From: Myxococcales bacterium
GTDB lineage: Bacteria; Myxococcota_A; Polyangia; Nannocystales; Nannocystaceae
Direction: 5' to 3'
Assembly: GCA_014240065.1 (NCBI GenBank)
Contig: JAAZXR010000028.1
Coordinates: 1 to 57,815 of the forward strand
DNA length: 57,815 nucleotides
Program-made: the position numbers and the translations under genes
Shown here: piece after piece, positions 50,664-57,815 of the stretch
Position numbering within the stretch: the first letter of the stretch is position 1
Layout: every line of letters begins with the position of its first letter
Notes under the pieces: model-generated
Databases searched by the model: none
What the model was told of the DNA's origin: nothing
The model's input: the letters and a program-made list of their open reading frames with translations, nothing else

Positions 50664-51521
50664 TCACTCGGGGACGCACGTGCTGCGTACTTCGATCGGC
50701 AAGGTCGAGAGCGACGCTTGCACGGTCCACGCACACGAGGGGGTCCAATTGGAATACGTGCAGCTGGAGTGCGCGTGCCGCAGCTGCACGACATCATCGT
50801 CAACGACGATCCCCGGCGCCTCGGGGAGCGAACTAAAATCGATGGTGAGTCCCGGGAGCACGGCGACCGACGAGGGCCCAACCGTGGCGACGAAGAGGTC
50901 TTGCCCGTGAATTCCATCCGTCCCCATCGCGAGCGCGGCGGAGGTGTCGACCACGTTCGCCACGTGCTCACAGCGCCATCCATTCGGGACTGGGATCTCA
51001 TCCCCGTGCAGATACCAGCCGTGCAACACGCGCACAGTGGGCTCCACCGCCTCGGCGGGGAGATAGCCGTGCGAAGGTCCGTAGAGCACACCGCTGGACG
51101 GCACCCGCAACCCAATCGCGGCGAACGGGACCGCACCTAGCGGAACGGTGGCACCCAGCGAGATCCCATCCACGAGGAAGCCGATCCTCCACGACCCCGA
51201 GTGTTCGAGCACCTCCCACAGCGGCCCGGTGTTCCAAGACTGACCGTCCCCGAGAGAGAGCGAGAGCTCGCCGTCAACAACAGACACCGCCATGTGAACC
51301 TCTTCGTAGCTGAGCACCTCCCCTTGGATGGTGTCTTCAAAGATCTGGACGCTGATATCGAAGATCCCATCTACGGGCGCTCCCTCCGCATCAGAGATCG
51401 TCGCCGTATATGGGAACGAGTCCGCGAGGAGCGACGGGTTGGCGAGGGCGACGCCAGGGCTCCCCAACGAGAGCGCCAACGCGAGACAAAGACGAGCATG
51501 ACCAGAAATTTTGAACATCAC
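50664..51521 (-). CDS. Exported protein of unknown function, paralogue of 51588-52733
   Basis: A 285-aa protein with a signal peptide (residues 1-27, ending VALANP). A stretch PYTATISDAEGAPVDGIFDI, a strand-rich middle and GATVPLGAVPFA follow, which recall tail-collar-like repeats found in myxobacterial surface proteins. The C-terminal half (GDEIPVPNGWRCEHVANV, then DLFVATVGP) resembles that of the neighbour gene. Its SD is AAGGA, 10 nt before the second Met at 51518. Function unknown. Confidence 0.7.
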   Translation of the reverse strand: MMFKISGHARLCLALALSLGSPGVALANPSLLADSFPYTATISDAEGAPVDGIFDISVQIFEDTIQGEVLSYEEVHMAVSVVDGELSLSLGDGQSWNTGPLWEVLEHSGSWRIGFLVDGISLGATVPLGAVPFAAIGLRVPSSGVLYGPSHGYLPAEAVEPTVRVLHGWYLHGDEIPVPNGWRCEHVANVVDTSAALAMGTDGIHGQDLFVATVGPSSVAVLPGLTIDFSSLPEAPGIVVDDDVVQLRHAHSSCTYSNWTPSCAWTVQASLSTLPIEVRSTCVPE

Positions 51522-51587
51522 TATTTTTTCCTTGAGGGCTGAGAGAAAGGAGGGAGCGCCGCTCCCTCGGCGGGCTCAAACGGGGGT

Positions 51588-52733
51588 TCAAGCGGGGTGA
51601 CAGGTGGAGACCACGTTGACGGTGTAGTGGTCGCTCTCGAACTCGTTTGGCGCGAGTACGACGGGCGCCGTGGATTCAAAATAGGAGACCGGCAGCTGCC
51701 CGAGCGGGACCCCCGTACAAGAGAATTGCGTCCCACGATATCGGGCGATCACGCTCACCCTCCGTTCGCAGTCGTCGTCTCCGCTGGTGCAGATGATCTC
51801 GGGGTGGCCGCCGCCGACGTGCGCGTCCGCCATGACCGTGAGCGTGCTCCTTTGCAGCTCGAAGGTGGCGTCTTGTCCGCAGTGTGTGGTCGGGACCATC
51901 TTCGCCACGAGCAAGCGAGTCCCGCCGATCACCCTCGCCTCATGACTGCACGCCCACCCCGCCGGCGTTCCCGCGTCGACCAGGTCGCCGGCGTGGTACG
52001 CCCCGCGAACCACCAGCACGGGCGGAGCCGCGAACGCTTGTGTCGGGACCAGGGCACCTTCCGGGTAAATCTTCTGGGCGCTCGCGTGGAGCACGTGCCC
52101 CGCGAACGGAAGCATGCCCGCCTCCATCGCCGGCTCAAGCGCGTCTCCGTCAAAGCTCCAACGAATCCAAGAACCCCCGTCCGACATGATCATGTCGCTG
52201 AGGGGATCGGGGAGCGGCGCATGAAAGACCCCATCAAGGACCTCCACGCTGAGCTGGGCGCTCGTCAACAGCGAGGTGGCCTCCAGACCCGGCGAGTCGT
52301 AAATGCGCAGCGTCACCGCGCGATTCCCCTCGCTCCACCCGTTGCCCTCCCCGTCCAGAGATCCCACGGCACCAGCGATGGTCAGCTGCGTGTCTCCGAC
52401 CGTGCCAAACCACGGCTTCAACCACACCTCCTCGCCCTCGAGGCGCGACGCGCCTCCCACGGGGCGAGCGCCAAAAAATGCGCGCCGCACGATCGGCGCG
52501 GAGACGCCGGCCCCAACGCCAAGATGCCGCAACCGAGCGCCATCCAGGACCGACGGCGCCTCCGGTGGGACCTCCGCGCCGGGATGGACGCCCCCCGTCT
52601 CCCCCGAGACACCAAAGTCACCGCTCTCGGCAAATTCGCCCTCGGATCCCTCGACCGCCCGGGCGCATCCAAGCTGCGAGAATACGGTGGCTGCGATCGT
52701 CGAACCCATGATGATCTTCTGAATTTTGCTCAT
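51588..52733 (-). CDS. Exported lipoprotein of unknown function, paralogue of 50664-51521
   Basis: A 381-aa protein from the ATG at 52733, which has GGAGA 5 nt upstream; the in-frame extension to 53003 is rejected. The lipobox is QLGC (Cys23). The C-terminal 160 residues share the layout AGDLVDAGTPAGWACSHEAR with the downstream gene and contain several Cys. No enzymatic motif is seen. The two genes are 66 nt apart and probably arose by duplication. Confidence 0.72.
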   Translation of the reverse strand: MSKIQKIIMGSTIAATVFSQLGCARAVEGSEGEFAESGDFGVSGETGGVHPGAEVPPEAPSVLDGARLRHLGVGAGVSAPIVRRAFFGARPVGGASRLEGEEVWLKPWFGTVGDTQLTIAGAVGSLDGEGNGWSEGNRAVTLRIYDSPGLEATSLLTSAQLSVEVLDGVFHAPLPDPLSDMIMSDGGSWIRWSFDGDALEPAMEAGMLPFAGHVLHASAQKIYPEGALVPTQAFAAPPVLVVRGAYHAGDLVDAGTPAGWACSHEARVIGGTRLLVAKMVPTTHCGQDATFELQRSTLTVMADAHVGGGHPEIICTSGDDDCERRVSVIARYRGTQFSCTGVPLGQLPVSYFESTAPVVLAPNEFESDHYTVNVVSTCHPA

Positions 52734-52938
52734 TGCTGTCTCCTTGTGAGGCCGACTCCAGCGCTCCACACCACACCCCTCGCCAGTCGTCCGTCGCCGT
52801 TGCGCGGTGTTTGTGAAAAAAAAGTGCGCGTCACGCGTGAACGCGCGGACCACGGCGCGAGACCGCCTCACCTCGCGCGGTGTCTGCTCATCGCGAGTCG
52901 ACCCGCGCCCTCCATTTCGCGTGGCCGAAGAGGTCGCG

Positions 52939-52944
52939 TACGCT
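52939..52944 (+). promoter_or_regulatory. -10-like box for a leaderless start (symporter unit)
   Basis: TACGCT, then GCCCGC and the ATG at 52951. Spacing 6 nt. No -35 is evident. Confidence 0.38.
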
Positions 52945-52950
52945 GCCCGC

Positions 52951-53178
52951 ATGCATCCGCGCGAGACGCATCGTCGGCTCGGGGCGTGGTTTTGGATCGC
53001 CACGCTCTCCCTCGCCTCAGCGCACCTGCTCCGATTTCAGCACGGCGACCGCGAGCTGCTTTTGGGGTGGCTCCCCGCTGACCTCGCGTTTCGCATGGTG
53101 TGGATCGCTGCGGCGACAGTCCTCGTCTTCGCCATGACCTCCGTGTCTTGGCGCGACGACGAGGGAGCGCCTCCGTGA
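52951..53178 (+). CDS. Small membrane protein, probable symporter accessory subunit
   Basis: A 75-aa protein with two hydrophobic segments (about 14-28 and 46-66). Small two-helix proteins of the DUF3311/DUF997 type are commonly encoded just before sodium:solute symporters. Here the TGA overlaps the GTG of the symporter gene (GTGA), which supports a functional pair. The exact family is not certain. Confidence 0.72.
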   Translation: MHPRETHRRLGAWFWIATLSLASAHLLRFQHGDRELLLGWLPADLAFRMVWIAAATVLVFAMTSVSWRDDEGAPP

Positions 53179-54608
53179 ACGATCCGGGGATCATCCTCGC
53201 CGTCGTGTGCGTCTACTTCGCGGTCGTGCTGGCGATCGGCGTCGCCGCAGGCCGGCGAAACGTCACCACCGCAGAGGACTACTTCCTCGCGGGCCGCTCG
53301 GTGAAGACGCTGGTCTTGTTCATGGCGCTCGTCGGGACGAATATCAGCCCGTTTGTCTTGATGGGGATCCCGGGGCTCTCCTACCACCGCGGCATCGGCG
53401 TCTTCGGACAAAACGCCTCCATCATCGTGCTCGGCATCCCGCTGTCGATCTATCTCATCGGGCTCCCGTCGTGGCGGAGGGCCCGAGCGCTCGGCGCCGT
53501 GACCCCCGCGGAGCTCTACGCCAAACATTTCGACGCCCGCTGGTTCGGGTGGCTCGTGTTCGCGGTCTACTTCATCTTCACGGTCCCCTATATGGTCACC
53601 GCTGTGTCGGGTGTAGGGATCGCGGTCGACACTTTCTCGGACGGCGAGGTCAGCTTCGAGGTCGCGGCCGCGGGCATCCTCCTCGTGACGCTGCTGTATA
53701 CGAGCTTCGGCGGGATGCGGGGCACCATGTGGACCAACGTGTTGCAAGGGAGCATCTTCCTCGTCTTCAGCGTCGTGACGTTCTTCCTCATCGCCGACGT
53801 GCGCGGCGGCGTCGCGCCCACCATGCGAGAGGTCGCGAGCGCGCACCCTGAGCTCTTGAACGTCCCAGACGAGGGGCCGTTTCGAATCGGGCCGTGGGCG
53901 TCGTGGGGCCTGGGCATCTCGCTCTGCGTCATCGCGTTCCCGCACATGCTCGTGAGGATCTTCGCCGCGCAAGATGAGACCTCGCTGAAGAATGTCTGCC
54001 GCCTGTACCCCGCCGCCATGGTGCTGTTATGGGTGCCCTGCGTCCTGTTTGGCGTGTGGGGCACCCTCGACTTCCCCGCGCTTCAAGGCCGCGCTTCCGA
54101 CGCCATCTTCCCGCTGCTCGTGGAGCGCCACTTCGGCCCCTTCGCCCAAGGTCTCGCCCTCGCGAGCATCCTCGCCGCGGTGATGTCCACGCTCGACGCC
54201 CAGATGCTCACGCTGTCTTCCATGCTGACCCGCGACGTGTTGGGGCGCGTCCGTGGCGACCGCCAGCAGATCTTCCTCGGTCGTGGCTTCTTGGTCGTCC
54301 TCGCGGCGGTCACTTGGATCATCGCGATCCGAAAGCCGGCGTCGATCTTCAGCATCGCCGCCCTCTCCTTCTCGGGATACGTCACGTTAATTCCGACGAT
54401 GTTCTTGTCCATGCGGTGGCCATCGTTCTCGCGGATCGGCGCCACCTCCTCCATCGTCGTCGGAAATATCGCGCTCGTCGCGTCACACCTGTGGGGTCCA
54501 AAGGACGCGCTGCTCTTGCCGGTCGCGTGGGCGCTGTTGTGTGGCACCGCCGCGGCCGTCATCACGACCCTCGCGGCGGCGAGACACCCCAGCGACACCG
54601 ACGAGTGA
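53175..54608 (+). CDS. Sodium:solute symporter (SSS family)
   Basis: A 477-aa protein with about thirteen hydrophobic segments. Typical blocks are TTAEDYFLAGRSV, TNISPFVLMGIPGLSY, TSFGGMRGTMWTNVLQG and ASILAAVMSTLDAQMLTLSSMLTRDV. It imports a small solute using the Na+ gradient; the substrate cannot be told. Translation is coupled to the small upstream gene. Confidence 0.92.
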   Translation: MNDPGIILAVVCVYFAVVLAIGVAAGRRNVTTAEDYFLAGRSVKTLVLFMALVGTNISPFVLMGIPGLSYHRGIGVFGQNASIIVLGIPLSIYLIGLPSWRRARALGAVTPAELYAKHFDARWFGWLVFAVYFIFTVPYMVTAVSGVGIAVDTFSDGEVSFEVAAAGILLVTLLYTSFGGMRGTMWTNVLQGSIFLVFSVVTFFLIADVRGGVAPTMREVASAHPELLNVPDEGPFRIGPWASWGLGISLCVIAFPHMLVRIFAAQDETSLKNVCRLYPAAMVLLWVPCVLFGVWGTLDFPALQGRASDAIFPLLVERHFGPFAQGLALASILAAVMSTLDAQMLTLSSMLTRDVLGRVRGDRQQIFLGRGFLVVLAAVTWIIAIRKPASIFSIAALSFSGYVTLIPTMFLSMRWPSFSRIGATSSIVVGNIALVASHLWGPKDALLLPVAWALLCGTAAAVITTLAAARHPSDTDE

Positions 54609-55099
54609 ACCGTCTGTAACTTGGCTAGACTCTCAGGAAACCTCGCCGCCGTAATCGAAAGAGTGAGGAGAAGAAAGGGCGGAGAGGAGGAGCGTGGAGG
54701 AAGCGCGCGACTGCGAGGTCTCCGAGAGCCATCCCTATGAGATCAAATTACGATCGATGTGGCAAGTAACTCGGTGATTTTTATTTCTTGATGATCGTCG
54801 CGAGCAAATCGCGACGCCGACCAACAGGACGAATCTTGTCGCGCAAGATCTTGGCGCTGAGCGAGATCATGGCTCCATCAAAGTCGCGACGGCGGTGCTC
54901 GAGGCACACGCTCGGCGCGCCAGCCTCTCCAACAAAACGAACACTCGACCGATCATGTCCAGCCACGCCGCGCCCGTGGCTTGGCTCGCGATGAGACAAT
55001 GACGCGCGAGGAGTGCCCTGCCCCGTCGGACCGACCAGAACGATGATCTTCAGCGGGCGCGCGCTCGATGATGCGCACACCCGGCCGCGCGCCGAGAGC
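54609..55099. other. Gene-poor region with purine-rich tract and doubtful ORF
   Basis: No clear gene in 491 nt. 54657-54703 is almost all purine on the plus strand (four pyrimidines in 47). A short AT-richer segment follows (54735-54795). A 99-codon minus-strand frame (54781-55080, GTG start) encodes IIVLVGPTGQG, like a P-loop without its Lys-Ser/Thr, and a basic end; it has no SD and its composition is less biased than its neighbours'. It could be a remnant, a small gene or chance. Confidence 0.35.
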
Positions 55100-55954
55100 T
55101 CAAAACCGACCGATGGCTCTGATTCCGGCCGACGGAGCGGAGAGATCGAAGATCGATGGAAACAGCCGAATGCGAGCCACGTCGCCGCTGCTCGCGCGCG
55201 GACGATAGATGGTCATCAAGGTCGCCCCCACCGCGACGAGACCGACCCCCACGCCCATCACGGCGTATCCGATCGGCCGAGTGGTGGAGCGTTCAACACC
55301 TGCGGCGCCGCCGTCGAGCGCTTTATCGTCACGAACAGCGAGGCCGACCCCGACGCCGACCCCGATCACTCCGACACCGACTGTACTCGCCCCCACCAAA
55401 AATCTCTGCCGTGCTACGGGGGACGCAGGGCTCGGAGCTTCGCTCACCTCGCGATCCGTAGCCTCCGTCGACGTCTCTCCCGCGGCTGCCTCTTCGCCGG
55501 AGCCGCTGGCCTGCATGTCCGCGAGCTTGCTCGCTAAATGCTCGCGGACGTTGGTGATGACCTCCCCGACCCCGCACGGCGTGCAGCGGAGCTGATCGGT
55601 GGACTCCACATCCCCGGCGGTGAGCGACACGTCGATCTCGTAGCCGTACGTCACGTCACGGACCGCCGCCCGGATGACCATTCCCGGATGTGTCTGCTCC
55701 AGCGTGCTCGCGAGGGTCCCCAATTGATCGCGCAACGCCTCCGACTCCAGATCGTCTTGAACGCCCGCTGTCTCCACACGCGCCTCACCCGTGCTGGGTG
55801 GCGCCGCGCGGGCCTGTGACGCCACCGTCGTCGCCCCGAGGTACACGACGACACAGCTCAGCGCCACGCGCGCGAGCCCCCGGTGCGCTGCGGTCCCCGC
55901 AGCGATCAACGCGTCAGCGGGCACGGCTCGGCGTCCCTTTCGCGCCGTCCTCAT
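55100..55954 (-). CDS. Exported protein with two membrane segments, unknown function
   Basis: A 284-aa protein. Residues 1-50 are a long signal peptide or membrane anchor ending SQARAA. Residues 65-125 form a small domain with two Cys (LRCTPCGVGE), residues 150-180 a Thr/Glu/Ala-rich linker, and two hydrophobic hairpin segments lie at about 186-206 and 226-246. The layout resembles the proteins that often accompany myxobacterial Ser/Thr kinases, and a kinase gene lies just upstream on the same strand. No family is recognised. Confidence 0.65.
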   Translation of the reverse strand: MRTARKGRRAVPADALIAAGTAAHRGLARVALSCVVVYLGATTVASQARAAPPSTGEARVETAGVQDDLESEALRDQLGTLASTLEQTHPGMVIRAAVRDVTYGYEIDVSLTAGDVESTDQLRCTPCGVGEVITNVREHLASKLADMQASGSGEEAAAGETSTEATDREVSEAPSPASPVARQRFLVGASTVGVGVIGVGVGVGLAVRDDKALDGGAAGVERSTTRPIGYAVMGVGVGLVAVGATLMTIYRPRASSGDVARIRLFPSIFDLSAPSAGIRAIGRF

Positions 55955-56054
55955 CGGCGATGGTCACAAACGAAGCGGCGCAGATCCACCTAGGACCCCA
56001 CATGTGGGGACTCGACCACGGGCTGAACACGCCAAAAGGTACCACCACCATCAC

Positions 56055-57815
56055 TCACTTGCTGGCGCGCATTCGGCAGCGGCCGACCCATTTCTCTACG
56101 GCAGGGGCGCTGCTGCGCTTCCCTACACGGACACACTTTTCATCCTGATTGAGTTCGTAGAGTAGGCGCGCTTTGATCGCGTAATAAGAGCTGCGGTCGG
56201 CCCAACACGTGGCGTCGAGGCTCTCGTAGGCCCGCTCGTAACGCGACGCGCGGAGGTTGTCTTCCACGGCGCCTCGCACCGCGCGACACCGCGCCGTGGC
56301 GGCCGCCGGTGTCCGGGTCCTGGTGGGCGCGCTCCGTGCGGCCGAGCCGCTCTCGGTCTTCCCGGTCACAGCGCGGGAGGCCGCACCGCTGCCCGAAGGC
56401 GCGGCCGTCGCCGCGTCCGCCATGATCTCCTCGTCGCCGCGAGCCGGGCTGTCGCCCCCAGTCTCCGCCGCGCGCGCCAGATTCTTGTTCGCGATCGCGT
56501 CGCCACCATCCGAGGCGGGCGAATCGTCCGCGACGCGATCCGCGGGCGCGAGCGCAGGCACCGCGGCAGGCGTCGCCGTGAAATCCGTGGGCTGCTCGAC
56601 GCGCGACGCCACCGCCTCCTCGCTGGTTTTTTGGGGCGCGGCAGGCGACGAATCCGCCGAAAACCAGAACGCGAGCCCGGCCGCGAGCGTCGCCGCCGCC
56701 GCGCCGGCCACGAGGCGACCCCGCCGCGAGCCCGTCGTCGCGATGGAGAGCGGGCCGCTGGGCTCGCGCGGCATCCTCCGCAAGATCTCCTCAAGTCGAT
56801 CGAGGACGAGCTTGGCCGACGTCGGCCGGTGAGCAGGATCGGTCTCCAAGCAGTCTGCGATCAGCTTCGCGAGCCGCGCAGGGATGTCTTTGCGGAATTT
56901 AGACACCGAGGGCGCCGCCTCCCGGCCCTTTTGCGCCATGACCTCCACAAACGACTCGTTTTGAAAGGGTGGGTGGCCCACCAAGACCTCAAAGAAAATC
57001 ACCCCAATGGCGTAAATGTCGAACTTCTCGGTCGCGACCTCGCCACGGCACTGCTCCGGGGCCATGTACTCGGGGGTCCCGAGCGCGCTCCCAGGCATGG
57101 TGAGCCGCTCCTCGTCGGAATCTTGATCGGTGTTCGCCGAGATTCCAAAATCGAGCACCTTGATCAGGTCGGGATCGCCGTCACGTCCTCTGCGCGCGAG
57201 CATCACGTTGTCGGGCTTGAGATCGCGATGGACGACCCCAACCTCATGGGCCGCGCGAATCGCTCGGATAATGTCGCGGAGGACTCGGCACGCGCGGGCG
57301 ACCTCCATGGGCCCGTTCAAGTCGATCTCTTCGTACAAATTGCGGCCATCGAGACGCTCCATCACCAAGAACAGCCGCCCATCGGGAAGCTCTCCGGCGT
57401 CGAAGACCTCGACGATATTCGAGTGTCCGGCGGCGCTGGCCGCCCGGGCCTCCGCGCGAAAGCGCCGGGCGACGCTCGGATTCTCGCTCCATTCGCGGGT
57501 CAACACCTTCACCGCGACCTGCCGACCCACGGTCAAGTGCTCCGCGAGGTAGACCGTGCCCATGCCTCCCTTGCCGAGCCGCTCCGCGATCTCGTAGCGG
57601 TCCGCGACCACGTAGCCGTTCGGAATCTCCTCCGCACCCGCATTCAGCGCGATGTGCGGTCGAGATTCGAGCTCGTCGGTATCCAACCGTTCAAGCTGCC
57701 GACGACGGTGGAGCGGCGCGCCCGAGCGCACCCGCTCAAGGAGTCCATCGCGATACGCGCGCTCCGACTCGGCCTGGCCCTCGTACAAGGTCGCCATAAA
57801 ATCTGCGAGGCGCTC
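56055..57815 (-). CDS. Hanks-type Ser/Thr protein kinase, truncated at window edge
   Basis: At least 580 aa from the Met at 57797; the frame stays open to the window end, so the true start may lie outside. The kinase domain runs from about residue 70 to 335: GKGGMGTVYLAEH (P-loop), VAVKVL (Lys), HRDLKPDNVM, DFGIS and GTPEYMAPEQ. A membrane segment (about 357-377) follows, then a 130-residue Ala/Pro/Ser linker and a small Cys-containing helical domain (CWADRSSYYAIKARLLYELNQ). The layout of PknB-like receptor kinases of myxobacteria. The extracytoplasmic part may sense a ligand. Confidence 0.92.
   Translation of the reverse strand, partial: ERLADFMATLYEGQAESERAYRDGLLERVRSGAPLHRRRQLERLDTDELESRPHIALNAGAEEIPNGYVVADRYEIAERLGKGGMGTVYLAEHLTVGRQVAVKVLTREWSENPSVARRFRAEARAASAAGHSNIVEVFDAGELPDGRLFLVMERLDGRNLYEEIDLNGPMEVARACRVLRDIIRAIRAAHEVGVVHRDLKPDNVMLARRGRDGDPDLIKVLDFGISANTDQDSDEERLTMPGSALGTPEYMAPEQCRGEVATEKFDIYAIGVIFFEVLVGHPPFQNESFVEVMAQKGREAAPSVSKFRKDIPARLAKLIADCLETDPAHRPTSAKLVLDRLEEILRRMPREPSGPLSIATTGSRRGRLVAGAAAATLAAGLAFWFSADSSPAAPQKTSEEAVASRVEQPTDFTATPAAVPALAPADRVADDSPASDGGDAIANKNLARAAETGGDSPARGDEEIMADAATAAPSGSGAASRAVTGKTESGSAARSAPTRTRTPAAATARCRAVRGAVEDNLRASRYERAYESLDATCWADRSSYYAIKARLLYELNQDEKCVRVGKRSSAPAVEKWVGRCRMRASK

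Overview
The window is a GC-rich bacterial chromosome segment, densely coding on both strands. It has no insertion sequence, prophage or CRISPR array. It looks like a member of the Myxococcota (former Deltaproteobacteria). The reasons are a trypsin-like protease with a MYXO-CTERM-type tail, three tandem bactofilins, type IV pilus ATPases of the PilB/PilT/PilC/PilS kind, a thrombospondin-3/OmpA lipoprotein beside DUF4398 proteins, many lipoproteins of unknown function, and a Hanks-type Ser/Thr kinase. The order or family cannot be fixed from sequence reading alone. All functions are calls from motif recognition; no database search was run.

Layout. 1-923 (minus): start of tuf behind four tRNA genes (Thr-TGT, Tyr-GTA, Gly-TCC, Thr-GGT), the same order as the E. 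coli thrU-tyrU-glyT-thrT-tufB operon, with a strong promoter; tuf carries an in-frame TAG. 1066-5760 (minus): a TPR-like lipoprotein, a HEAT-repeat lipoprotein and three bactofilins, the last with a histone-H1-like basic tail. 6248-14044: glutamate-cysteine ligase, an acidic repeat protein, alaS, pilT and an RlmI-type rRNA methyltransferase. 14045-26788: pilB, then four minus-strand genes (GH31 lipoprotein, membrane/SRPBCC fusion, MYXO-CTERM protease, lipoprotein), then pilT2-pilC-pilS on the plus strand. 26856-30539 (minus): a DUF4398 lipoprotein, TSP3-OmpA and outer-membrane-barrel operon. 30808-34267: a lipoprotein with a CXCH motif, a small lipoprotein and a DUF2723 membrane protein. 34290-39467 (plus): ribF, a small unknown, dapA, dapB, a class I aminotransferase and an omega-amidase. 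39753-47715: DUF2203, a cysteine-rich Sel1 lipoprotein, a histidine phosphatase, ttcA, an AarF/UbiB-like kinase, an esterase and an AI-2E-family transporter. 47814-50000 (minus): groES-groEL with promoter and terminator. 50094-54608: an unknown protein, two paralogous exported proteins, and a two-gene sodium:solute symporter. 54609-57815: a gene-poor stretch, an exported protein and a truncated Ser/Thr kinase.

How the genes fit together. The window supplies motor and sensor parts of a type IV pilus (PilB, two PilT, PilC, PilS) but no PilA, PilR or PilMNOPQ. A second theme is envelope structure: bactofilins, OmpA-type peptidoglycan tether, barrel, and many lipoproteins. Housekeeping genes cover alanine-tRNA charging, tRNA thiolation, FAD synthesis, lysine/DAP synthesis, glutathione synthesis and chaperonins.

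The most interesting cross-window signal is a promoter pattern. At least six genes that lack a Shine-Dalgarno sequence and begin a transcription unit have a TANNNT -10-like box ending only 5-7 nt before the start codon, which predicts leaderless mRNAs. Operon-internal genes instead use Shine-Dalgarno sequences or stop/start overlaps.
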